From Candidatus Methylobacter oryzae (lineage in GTDB: Bacteria > Pseudomonadota > Gammaproteobacteria > Methylococcales > Methylomonadaceae), in the NCBI RefSeq assembly GCF_003994235.2, contig NZ_RYFG02000005.1:35838-99837 (forward strand): a stretch of DNA of 64,000 bases. The letters are read 5' to 3'. Shown one piece after another: positions 56,322-64,000 of this stretch. A model generated the notes under the pieces. It was not told the DNA's origin. It worked only from the letters and a program-made list of their open reading frames with translations, and made no database searches. A program made the position numbers and the translations under genes. How positions within the stretch are numbered: the first letter of the stretch is position 1; every line of letters begins with the position of its first letter.

Positions 56322-57083
56322 ATGCGAGTTTCCAGATTGTATACGGTGGCGCCGTTGGCTACAGGCAGGCTTATCGAGTTGGATGACGATAACGGGCATT
56401 ATGTCAGGACCGTATTACGGCTAAAAAAAGACGACCGGATAATTCTGTTTAACGGCCGCGGCGGAGAATATTTGTGTACGCTCAGAGAAGTCAGCCGAAA
56501 AACCGTGCTGGTGGATATCGGACAATGGACTGACCGCAGTGTCGAATCGCCGTTGCAGATCGTCTTAGGCTTGGGTATTTCCCGGGGCGACAGAATGGAT
56601 TTGACGGTACAAAAAGCCGTAGAACTGGGCGTTAACCAGATCACGCCGCTATTGACCGAGCGTTGCGTGGTGCAATTCAAAGGCGAAAAAAAACCGCAAC
56701 GCTTATTGCATTGGCAAAAAATCGTTCAACATGCCGCCGAACAAAGCGGCCGAACCGCCTTGCCCGTATTGCTGGAAGTTGAGCAGTTACAGAACTGGGT
56801 AAGCGAGCAGCAGGGTCTGAAAGTATTTCTCGATCCTTATGCGGAAACGTCGTTAATGGAGTTAAAGCCGGAGGCTATGAAAGTCACTTTACTGACAGGC
56901 CCCGAGGGCGGTTTTTCAAATCAAGAGCGAGAGATTGCGGAAGCTTCCGGTTTTATTCCGGTTCGGCTAGGCAGCCGCGTATTAAGAACCGAAACCGCAT
57001 CGCTTGCCGCATTAGCCGCGGTACAGATGTTGTGGGGAGATTTTAGCAACAGTGATAAACCGGAAACGGGGAGCCGGCAATGA
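56322..57083 (+). CDS. rsmE: 16S rRNA (uracil-1498-N3) methyltransferase
   Basis: This is a 253-residue SPOUT-fold SAM-dependent methyltransferase. An N-terminal PUA-like domain (LDDDNGHYVRTVLRLKKDD, FNGRGGEY) precedes the knotted domain with KAVELGVNQITPLLTER, LTGPEGGFSNQE and RLGSRVLRTETASLAAL. I chose the ATG at 56322 with GAGG upstream; a TTG two codons before overlaps the bioA stop. It overlaps the next gene by 4 bases. Confidence 0.96.
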   Translation: MRVSRLYTVAPLATGRLIELDDDNGHYVRTVLRLKKDDRIILFNGRGGEYLCTLREVSRKTVLVDIGQWTDRSVESPLQIVLGLGISRGDRMDLTVQKAVELGVNQITPLLTERCVVQFKGEKKPQRLLHWQKIVQHAAEQSGRTALPVLLEVEQLQNWVSEQQGLKVFLDPYAETSLMELKPEAMKVTLLTGPEGGFSNQEREIAEASGFIPVRLGSRVLRTETASLAALAAVQMLWGDFSNSDKPETGSRQ

Positions 57084-57955
57084 AACGATATATTGCTTAT
57101 TCAATAGTGCCTTTGCTGGTGTTATTGGCCGCGACGTCGACAGCTTGCGTGTTAAGCTATTTGATAGTGCTGGTGCAGGATGATCCGTCCTCACTGCGGA
57201 CACTGATCACCCGTTTAACGCAGATTTTATTGCTGCTGAGTATTTTTCCGGCAATGGCTTACCTGAATTTCAAAAAAGAAGATCTGGGGTTTAGCGTGAG
57301 ACCAATATTTTTAAAACAATTGCCACAAGGATTCGGGCTTGGGTTAATTACGTTGATGCCGATATTCATGATCTTGTATGCGCTCGGCGTCAACGTCGTC
57401 GATGACTCACAGCCGTGGGACAGCGGTTTAATCGCTAAAAAAACGATTCTGTCATTGCTGCTGGCACTGCTGATTGCAGTCGTTGAGGAATCGGTTTTCC
57501 GGGGAATGCTGTTGGCCGGTTTAAAAAAGAACATGCCGGTTGTTGCGGCAATCTTGATCAGCTCGGCTTACTTCGCAGCGCTGCATTTCTTGGATACCAG
57601 GACCGAAATATCCCCGCAGGACTTTAATATCTTCAGCGGCTTTATCTTACTGGGAGAAGCATTCGCTAATATAGTAAACCCGAAAAATGCGTCGGCATTT
57701 GTTGGATTGCTGGTAGTCGGCATTTTTCTGGCCGTACTTAGGACACAGGTCAAAGAAAGCTTGGGTCTATGTATCGGTTGTCATGCCGGGTGGGTATGGC
57801 AAATAAAAATGAATAACAGCATATTCAATACGAATATGAACTCGGAATATCTCTACTTGGTCAGCATTAACAATAATACTGTCGGACCTTTGGTAACCGG
57901 ATGGCTCGGCTTCGCCATCGCCGGCTACTTTGTTTATAAAAAGCTGCGTAATTAA
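57080..57955 (+). CDS. CPBP-family intramembrane glutamic endopeptidase
   Basis: This 291-residue membrane protein has about seven hydrophobic segments. The CPBP/CAAX-like active-site motifs are present: EESVFR (E136, E137, R141), the FAALHF motif with its His, and the third motif around GCHAGWVWQ. Members cleave membrane substrates; the target here is unknown. It overlaps rsmE by 4 bases and yajQ (convergent) by 4 bases. Confidence 0.88.
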   Translation: MKRYIAYSIVPLLVLLAATSTACVLSYLIVLVQDDPSSLRTLITRLTQILLLLSIFPAMAYLNFKKEDLGFSVRPIFLKQLPQGFGLGLITLMPIFMILYALGVNVVDDSQPWDSGLIAKKTILSLLLALLIAVVEESVFRGMLLAGLKKNMPVVAAILISSAYFAALHFLDTRTEISPQDFNIFSGFILLGEAFANIVNPKNASAFVGLLVVGIFLAVLRTQVKESLGLCIGCHAGWVWQIKMNNSIFNTNMNSEYLYLVSINNNTVGPLVTGWLGFAIAGYFVYKKLRN

Positions 57956-58434
57956 TCCCTGAAATTTTCAAACTGCAACGGCATTTCCAGCTTTTCTTCC
58001 CTGAGCATTTTAATGACGCTTTGCAGATCGTCCCGGCTTTTTCCGGTTACCCTGACTTGGTCGCCCTGAATGGCGGCCTGGACTTTCAGTTTTTTGTCCT
58101 TAATCAATTTAACGATTTTTTTTGCCATCTCCTTATCCAGCCCCTGCTTCATAATGATTTCCTGACGCATTCCCTTACCGCTAGGTTTCGGATCGCCGGT
58201 TTCCATACAAGCTATATCAATGCCGCGCCGCGTGAGTTTGGCGCAAATAACGCTGAACATTTGCTGTAGCTGAAACGTCGATTGGGAAATCATGATCACT
58301 TTATCGTCATTCAATTCAAAGATTGAGTCGGTACCTTTAAAATCAAAGCGGGTACTGACTTCCTTATTGGCTTGGTCAACGGCGTTAGTAAGCTCGTGTT
58401 TGTCGAATTCGGAAATAATGTCGAAAGAAGGCAT
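57952..58434 (-). CDS. yajQ: YajQ family nucleotide-binding protein
   Basis: This 160-residue protein has two ferredoxin-like domains, starting MPSFDIISEFDKHELTNAV and containing STRFDFKGTD and KVQAAIQGDQVRVTGKSRDDLQ. The Xanthomonas homologue is a c-di-GMP receptor that acts with a transcription factor. It adds another possible c-di-GMP effector to this window. It stands alone on the minus strand. Confidence 0.95.
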   Translation of the reverse strand: MPSFDIISEFDKHELTNAVDQANKEVSTRFDFKGTDSIFELNDDKVIMISQSTFQLQQMFSVICAKLTRRGIDIACMETGDPKPSGKGMRQEIIMKQGLDKEMAKKIVKLIKDKKLKVQAAIQGDQVRVTGKSRDDLQSVIKMLREEKLEMPLQFENFRD

Positions 58435-58701
58435 GGCTAGACGTTTGTAGGCTAAAAAAGGGTTTAACTATAATGATCTTTATTGGATTATTCAATACAT
58501 CAAGCAGCAATTGCGGTTATCGAAACTTGCTATCTTATAGCTCGAATTTATGGATATTGAAGCGCTTTTAGACGGATGGATTTGCCGTTAGAATTAACCG
58601 ATAAATCCTGGGGGAAACGGCCGGGACGCAATAGGGAGGTATTATTGCGTCGAGCGTCCGTACAGCCGTCATCTAATTATAACTATTTTATTACCGTTAC
58701 A

Positions 58702-59307
58702 ATGAACTCTAGCCCTAATAGCAAACGCAGTCTTTTACTGGTCGACGATGAACGTTTGGTGCTGACCACCCTGTCCCTGGGATTGTCCAGAGAGGGCTAT
58801 ATTGTTAATACCGCCGAATCCGTCGACGAGGCTGAAGCGACATTGGCAAGCGGCGAGCGGCCGGACCTGATAATCCTCGATGTCAACATGCCGGGGCGGA
58901 GTGGGCTGGAACTGGCTGAACGGCTTTGCTTATTTGATCATATTCCGTTCATGCTGCTGACCGCTTACAGTGATCAGGATATCGTAGAGCAGGCGGCCGC
59001 CAATGGCGCACTCGGCTATTTGGTAAAACCGGTCGACATACGGCAACTGGTTCCAGCCATCGAGGCAGCATTGGCTCGCGCCACAGAACTGTATGGTTTG
59101 AGGAAAACCGGACAGCAGTTGCAAAACGCTCTTGAATGCGAGCGGGAGATCAGTATCGCTATCGGCATTACCATGGTGCAATACCGGCTTGTTCGGAAGG
59201 CCGCTTTTGAACTGCTGCGCAAAACAGCACGCAGCCGGCGCTGCAAGTTATCCGAGCTTGCGATAGATGTTATTCGCGCAAGCGAATCCTTAAATCTTGG
59301 GGACTAG
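58702..59307 (+). CDS. Response regulator with ANTAR RNA-binding output domain
   Basis: This 201-residue protein has a receiver domain (about 10-125) with the acidic pocket LLVDDER, phospho-acceptor D60 in LIILDVNMPG and the Lys in YLVKPVD, and a C-terminal ANTAR domain (about 140-195: AIGITMVQYRLVRKAAFELL then KLSELAIDVI). ANTAR proteins bind paired hairpins in nascent RNA and prevent termination. I chose the ATG at 58702; an in-frame ATG at 58576 would add 42 residues not expected for a receiver. The partner kinase may be the sensor encoded just downstream. Confidence 0.85.
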   Translation: MNSSPNSKRSLLLVDDERLVLTTLSLGLSREGYIVNTAESVDEAEATLASGERPDLIILDVNMPGRSGLELAERLCLFDHIPFMLLTAYSDQDIVEQAAANGALGYLVKPVDIRQLVPAIEAALARATELYGLRKTGQQLQNALECEREISIAIGITMVQYRLVRKAAFELLRKTARSRRCKLSELAIDVIRASESLNLGD

Positions 59308-59581
59308 AAAAATCTTTTTTTGCTTTTATTTACATAATATGTAAGATATGGCTTACACCTTTTTTGGCCTGCCCCCGACCCCGGCGCCAAATTTCTGAGG
59401 CCCGGAAACACGCCTTGTTAAATTGCCCGTATACCGGAATTGACAAAGAATGCCTTAAAAAGCAGGAGATGCGTGTGCCAAGACAGTTTGCAATTTGCTT
59501 TTCCGCTCCATCTGTTTACGCGTCGGCTAATATATTCTGTTTGCCTGTAGCGTCGCGTCCTGTTGCTTGTTAGTATCCGGC

Positions 59582-59872
59582 ATGAGTGAGGCCTTGCGGA
59601 TCGCCATCGGAGAACACTGCAATTCCATTGCCGTGGTACGGTTTAGTTTGCATGAAGCGCCTCAAACCGGACATGCTTTCGGATGCGCTGACCGCATCGA
59701 TGTATTATCCGGCTTTCCGCCATTGCATTTTAACATTACCTTTTTAACGCTATCGACGAACGGAACGGGGCGACAACTCCCTCTGCATATAGGCGGTACT
59801 TATTATGAAGACTGGCCGGCTATGCGGTTTGGGGCGTTATTGAAACAAGACGCTCTTTTTCTAATTGCCTAA
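59582..59872 (+). CDS. Hypothetical protein
   Basis: This 96-residue open frame lies between the ANTAR regulator and the sensor kinase. Codon use is similar to neighbouring genes (varied third bases, few rare codons), which favours a real gene, but no family is recognised and no good ribosome-binding site is seen. It contains no membrane segment or signal peptide. It ends 47 bases before the kinase start. Confidence 0.35.
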   Translation: MSEALRIAIGEHCNSIAVVRFSLHEAPQTGHAFGCADRIDVLSGFPPLHFNITFLTLSTNGTGRQLPLHIGGTYYEDWPAMRFGALLKQDALFLIA

Positions 59873-59919
59873 GTTTGAGCGGCCGGGTTCGGTTAACGGG
59901 AAATCAAAGTTAAATTCAT

Positions 59920-62900
59920 ATGTCTAAAGATAGCTACAGGCCGGATTCCTTGTTTTCAGCCATTCTACCATCGCCTCGATCTTATATTGAGTTGTTGCAA
60001 ATTGTAGGATTGGCTGCGGCCTATTGCGCAACCGGCAAATTAGGCATTTTTCTGGCGATTCCTCCCGGCTATGCAACGGCGATCTGGCCGCCTTCCGGCA
60101 TTGCGTTGGCGGGTATTTTGCTTTTCGGATACTGTGCTTGGCCGGGGATATTGCTGGGCTCGTTTCTGGTTAATTTGTCGACTTCGCTTATTTCCAGCTC
60201 GTCGACGGAAATTATTATTGCCGTTGCCACTACGTTGATAATCGGTACCGGGGCCAGTCTACAAGCCATTGCCGGAGCTTATCTAGTCAGCCGTTTTGCC
60301 GGCTTTCCCAATCCGCTAGTCAGGGAAAAAGAAGTTTTCCTACTGTTTTTCTTTGGCGGCATCTTAAGCACCCTAGTCAATTCGACTATTGCCGTCTCAA
60401 CACTCGTAGCCGCGGGGCGGATGCCGGTAGAGAACTCCCTGGCTAACTGGGCCACTTGGTGGATGGGAGATGCGTTAGGCATTTTTATTTTTACTCCATT
60501 GGCCTTAGCCTGGGCTCAACGCTCAAACGAAGATTGGCGAAACAGGGTGTTGTCGATCACACTGCCGATTGTTGCGCTGTTTGTATTGACGACCACCGGC
60601 GTTTTTTATGAAGCGCAGAGCAACAATGAGCGGTTAAAGCGCGAATTCAATCTACAGGCTTCAGAGCTGGACGCAGCACTGGAAAAGTCGGTTTTGATAC
60701 ATTTAAATGTGCTGCGTTCGCTGGGAAGCTTTTATTCCGCTTCGGAAAATGTTGACCGGAATAAGTTCCATATTTTTGTTGAACATTCGTTAAACAATTT
60801 CAGCGGTATTCAGGCGATAGGATGGGATCCGCGCATTTTATTTTCAGAGCGGGACGCATACGAGCGCGGCATTCAAAGCGAAGGGTACCCAAACTTTCAA
60901 ATTTCCGAAAAAAATAACGACAATCGGATTGTGCGTGCAGGCGACCGTCCCGTATACGTGCCGGTCGGCTTCATTGAACCCTTCCAAGGCAATGAAAAGG
61001 CCTTGGGTTATGACGTTTACTCCGATCAAGTGCGTCAAGAAGCCATCGACCGTGCTACCGATACCGGCGAAATAGCTGCTACAGCACCGGTTATTTTAGT
61101 CCAGGAACATAAAAACCAACCCGGAATTCTTGCTTACCTACCCATTTATCGCCAAGGTTTGTCTTATCAAACCTTGGAACAGCGCCGCGCTAATATCGTA
61201 GGTTACATGGTCGCAGCATTCCGGGGCGAAGACATTGTTACTAACGCATTGAAAGATGTAAACCAGGCAGGTTTAGTCTATAGCGTTATCGACGAAGGAG
61301 CTGCTCCGAACGAGCAGTTGATTTTTTCCAATAGCCGGGAATCGCTCAAGCCTCTGGTTTTGCAAGAAAACGGTCTTTTCGGCGGAAATTTTTCGCTGAC
61401 AAGCAGTTCAGCGATCCCGGTCGGGGGCCGTTCATGGCGGGTCGATGTTGTTCCTACCCAGCATTATCTTGCTTTTCACAGATCCAATCACGCGGGGCTG
61501 ATTTTATTGGGCGGCTTATTGCTGACCAGCATGGTCAGTTCATTCGTGCTGGTCTTTTCCGGCCGGGGCAACATGCTTCGGCGGCTGGTCGAAGAACGGA
61601 CCGCAGCCCTCGCGCAAAGCGAGGAGCGTTTTCGATCCACTTTCGAAAGTGCTCCGGTTGGGGTTGTTAATTCGGGGCTAAACGGCCGGTTCTTGGCAGT
61701 CAATCAAGGCTACTGCGATCTGCTCGGTTACAGCAGGGATGAGCTTTTAACGATGACGTTTCAGCAAGTGACGCATCCCGATTATCGTCAGCACGATGCC
61801 GATATGGTAAGGCGAATGCTGGCAGGCGAGATTTCCGGCTTTACTGTAGAGAAGAAGTACGTACGAAAGGATGGCGGAGTGGTTTGGGGAAATTTATCGG
61901 TGAAACTGAGCCGCTATGACGATGGGACGCCGAATCATTTTGTTGCAGTGATAGAGAATATCGACCGCCGTAAACAGGCGGAAGCGCAAACGGCAAAATC
62001 TTTATCGTTGCTTCATGCGACGCTGGAATCCAGCAACGATGCAATTCTGGTGGTTGACCTGAACAGCACTTGGGTATTGTACAATCAGCGGTTTATTGAC
62101 CTGTGGCACATCCCCGGCGAAATCGTTGCCGCTAAGGACGACAGCGCCGCATTGCTCTATGCGATGAATCAGTTGGAAGATGCCGATGTTTTTTTAAGTA
62201 AAGTGCATGGGCTGTACGCTTCTCCGGAGTCCAGCTCTTTCGATACGCTTAAGTTTAAAACCGGACAAATTATTGAGCGTTATTCTATTCCGCAACGTAT
62301 CGACGGCGAAGTGGCCGGAAGAGTGTGGAGTTTTCGCGACGTCACCGAGCGTAAGCGCGCCGAGCAATCCTTGCAAAGAGAAAGCGAGAAGAACCTCGCA
62401 CTGTTGCGCAATTCCAGCGACGGTATCCATATCCTCGATACCGAGGGCAATGTGATCGAGGTTAGCGATTCCTTTTGCACCATGCTGGGCTACCGGCGCG
62501 ATGAGGTGATCGGCATGAATGTTACCCGGTGGGAAGCCCAATCTACGCCTGCCGAATGCCTGCAAATCGTTAAACAACAATTCGACCGGCCCAGCCAGTC
62601 CCTGTTCGAAACCCGGCACCGCCGTAAAGACGGAAGCCTTTTCGACGTCGAAGTCAGCGGTTTGCCGCTGGAGTTGGACGGCAAGCCGGTGCTGTTTAAC
62701 TCCGCACGCGATATTAGCGCGCGCAAGCAAGCCGAAGCATCGTTAAGAAAGCTCTCGTTGGCCGTAGAACAAAGTCCCAATTCCGTGGTTATCAGCGATC
62801 TTGATGCCAACGTTGAGTATGTTAACGAAGCTTTCGTTAAGACAACCGGCTATACGCGCGATGAAGTGATAGGAAAGCATTTACGCTTGTTACATTCGGG

Positions 62901-64000
62901 GAAGACGCCCAAGGCCGCTTATGATGATTTATGGGCTACCTTAAACGCCGGGAAGTCATGGAAAGGCGAGTTCATCAACAAGCGCAAGGATGGCGGCGAA
63001 TATATAGAATCGGCTTCGATTTCCCCTGTTCGTCAGCCGGACGGGAAAATCACCCACTTCGTCGGCGTTCAGGAAGATATTACTGTACGCAAACAAACGG
63101 AAGCTCTATTGCAGGAATCGGAAAAACGTTTCCGTAACGTTGCCGACGCTGCGCCGGTGCTGATTTGGCAAGCCGGAATCGACAAACGCTGCTATTGGTT
63201 TAACCAGGTCTGGCTGGATTTCACCGGCCGCTCAATGGAGGAGGAATTAGGCGACGGCTGGGCGGATTGCGTTCATCCCGACGATGTTCAGCGCTGTATG
63301 GATATTTACGTCAGCCATTTCGACCGGCACGAACCGTTCAAGATGGAGTATCGGCTGAAGCGTTTCGATGGCGAGTATCGGTGGCTGCACGATAGCGGCG
63401 TGCCGAGATTCGATGTGGACGGAAGCTTTTTAGGTTATATCGGCTCGTGTATGGATATTACCGATCGAAAATTGGCCGAGCAAAAACTGACTGCTCAAAA
63501 TCTTCGTTACCAGACTCTGCTGAAATCATCGACCGACGGTATCCATATTGTCGATCTGGATGGAAATATCGTTGACATCAATGAAGCATTTTGCAGCCAA
63601 TTGGGATATTCCCATGCAGAAGCGATGAAACTCAATATCGCCCAATGGGACGCGCAGTGGCCGGCAGAAGAAGTTCTTCGGCTATTAAGAGAGTTGGTTC
63701 ATTTAGGCCAGGCCAGGCAATTTGAAACCAAGCACCGAAGAAAGGACGGCAGCATTATCGACGTTGAAATTAATTCGGTCCCGGTCATTGTTGAGGGGCG
63801 GTCGCTTCTGTTTGCTTCCGCGCGCGACATCACCGGCCGCAAACAGAACGAAGCCGTGATCCTGCTGGCCAAAGAGCGGGCGGAAGCCTTAGCGCGGTCC
63901 AAGTCGGAATTTCTCGCCAACATGTCTCATGAAATCCGCACGCCGATGAATGCGATCATCGGCCTGTCGCAACTGGCCCTGAACAAGGAAATCAGCCCGG
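59920..64000 (+). CDS. MASE1-CHASE-multi-PAS histidine kinase (3' end beyond window)
   Basis: At least 1360 residues are visible and the frame is still open at the window edge. Residues about 20-230 form a MASE1 membrane sensor domain ([16 protein letters not shown]). About 245-500 is a periplasmic CHASE domain closed by a membrane helix near 527-548. Six PAS domains follow (starting near 567, 690, 820, 945, 1065 and 1190). PAS 3 and 6 are close relatives (both contain SSxDGIHI and ETxHRRKDGS), a sign of internal duplication. A HisKA domain begins near 1327 with phospho-acceptor H1337 in [10 protein letters not shown]. The ATPase and any receiver domains lie outside. It may signal to the ANTAR regulator upstream. 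MASE1 and CHASE ligands are unknown here. Confidence 0.92.
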   Translation, partial: MSKDSYRPDSLFSAILPSPRSYIELLQIVGLAAAYCATGKLGIFLAIPPGYATAIWPPSGIALAGILLFGYCAWPGILLGSFLVNLSTSLISSSSTEIIIAVATTLIIGTGASLQAIAGAYLVSRFAGFPNPLVREKEVFLLFFFGGILSTLVNSTIAVSTLVAAGRMPVENSLANWATWWMGDALGIFIFTPLALAWAQRSNEDWRNRVLSITLPIVALFVLTTTGVFYEAQSNNERLKREFNLQASELDAALEKSVLIHLNVLRSLGSFYSASENVDRNKFHIFVEHSLNNFSGIQAIGWDPRILFSERDAYERGIQSEGYPNFQISEKNNDNRIVRAGDRPVYVPVGFIEPFQGNEKALGYDVYSDQVRQEAIDRATDTGEIAATAPVILVQEHKNQPGILAYLPIYRQGLSYQTLEQRRANIVGYMVAAFRGEDIVTNALKDVNQAGLVYSVIDEGAAPNEQLIFSNSRESLKPLVLQENGLFGGNFSLTSSSAIPVGGRSWRVDVVPTQHYLAFHRSNHAGLILLGGLLLTSMVSSFVLVFSGRGNMLRRLVEERTAALAQSEERFRSTFESAPVGVVNSGLNGRFLAVNQGYCDLLGYSRDELLTMTFQQVTHPDYRQHDADMVRRMLAGEISGFTVEKKYVRKDGGVVWGNLSVKLSRYDDGTPNHFVAVIENIDRRKQAEAQTAKSLSLLHATLESSNDAILVVDLNSTWVLYNQRFIDLWHIPGEIVAAKDDSAALLYAMNQLEDADVFLSKVHGLYASPESSSFDTLKFKTGQIIERYSIPQRIDGEVAGRVWSFRDVTERKRAEQSLQRESEKNLALLRNSSDGIHILDTEGNVIEVSDSFCTMLGYRRDEVIGMNVTRWEAQSTPAECLQIVKQQFDRPSQSLFETRHRRKDGSLFDVEVSGLPLELDGKPVLFNSARDISARKQAEASLRKLSLAVEQSPNSVVISDLDANVEYVNEAFVKTTGYTRDEVIGKHLRLLHSGKTPKAAYDDLWATLNAGKSWKGEFINKRKDGGEYIESASISPVRQPDGKITHFVGVQEDITVRKQTEALLQESEKRFRNVADAAPVLIWQAGIDKRCYWFNQVWLDFTGRSMEEELGDGWADCVHPDDVQRCMDIYVSHFDRHEPFKMEYRLKRFDGEYRWLHDSGVPRFDVDGSFLGYIGSCMDITDRKLAEQKLTAQNLRYQTLLKSSTDGIHIVDLDGNIVDINEAFCSQLGYSHAEAMKLNIAQWDAQWPAEEVLRLLRELVHLGQARQFETKHRRKDGSIIDVEINSVPVIVEGRSLLFASARDITGRKQNEAVILLAKERAEALARSKSEFLANMSHEIRTPMNAIIGLSQLALNKEISP

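Noticed and set aside
59364..59573. 69-codon frame after the ANTAR regulator
   Set aside because: It has no ribosome-binding site, no family and an irregular composition; it overlaps the better candidate at 59582 only in its upstream region.

Overview
The window is a chromosomal segment of a gammaproteobacterium. Two blocks show this: gshB-tonB-yqgE-ruvX-pyrR-pyrB-pyrC', the order I know from Pseudomonas, and the macromolecular-synthesis operon rpsU-yqeY-dnaG-rpoD followed by tRNA-Ile2. A methanotroph-like member (Methylococcales) would fit the metK-ahcY-metF cluster and the mix of sensors, but no methane-oxidation gene lies in the window, so that placement is inference.

Layout. 1-3.6 kb: the 3' end of a [NiFe]-hydrogenase large subunit, its maturation protease, and an unusual Rieske-PAS-PAS-GGDEF-EAL protein, overlapping end to end. 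3.6-5.3 kb: a small membrane protein, an intergenic palindromic repeat and argB. 5.5-10.8 kb: a partial cellulose gene set (bcsB, bcsZ, a periplasmic TPR protein, a small lipoprotein). 10.8-11.5 kb: about 700 bases without a gene, possibly holding a transposase remnant. 11.5-26.6 kb: a full, visibly AT-rich enterobacterial-type cellulose cluster bcsC-TPR-bcsE-F-G-R-Q-A-B-Z, all on one strand. 26.9-30 kb: a membrane-anchored class III adenylate cyclase and a second bcsA. 30-36 kb: the minus-strand pyrimidine/glutathione block. 36-47 kb: ribosomal proteins L28/L33, a cyclic-nucleotide-binding/rhodanese protein, a Deg protease, moaB, pepN, folate genes, plsY and tsaD. 47-51 kb: rpsU to rpoD and a tRNA. 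51-58 kb: the SAM cycle (metK, ahcY, metF), bioA, rsmE, a CPBP protease and yajQ. 58.7-64 kb: an ANTAR response regulator and a very large MASE1-CHASE-multi-PAS histidine kinase running off the right edge.

How the genes may work together. Several products touch c-di-GMP: a diguanylate cyclase/phosphodiesterase with intact motifs, two BcsA proteins with PilZ domains, BcsE and YajQ. Two others concern cyclic nucleotides: the adenylate cyclase beside bcsA and the cNMP-binding/rhodanese protein. A simple model is that a hydrogenase/Rieske redox or H2 signal sets c-di-GMP, and c-di-GMP controls cellulose made by the adjacent synthase genes.

The most striking observation is that the BcsA inside the complete AT-rich cluster has substitutions in four landmark motifs: DxD is DCG, FFCGS is FFSGS, the FxVTxK gating loop is FLSGNI, and RxxxR is QxxxR. 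The lone BcsA at 27.8-30.0 kb keeps all of them. Both BcsZ cellulases also differ at the position where E. coli BcsZ has its proposed catalytic base Asp (Glu in one, Asn in the other). The region may therefore encode one conventional c-di-GMP-responsive cellulose synthase plus a derived, possibly non-catalytic or differently acting paralogue that shares its export and modification partners.
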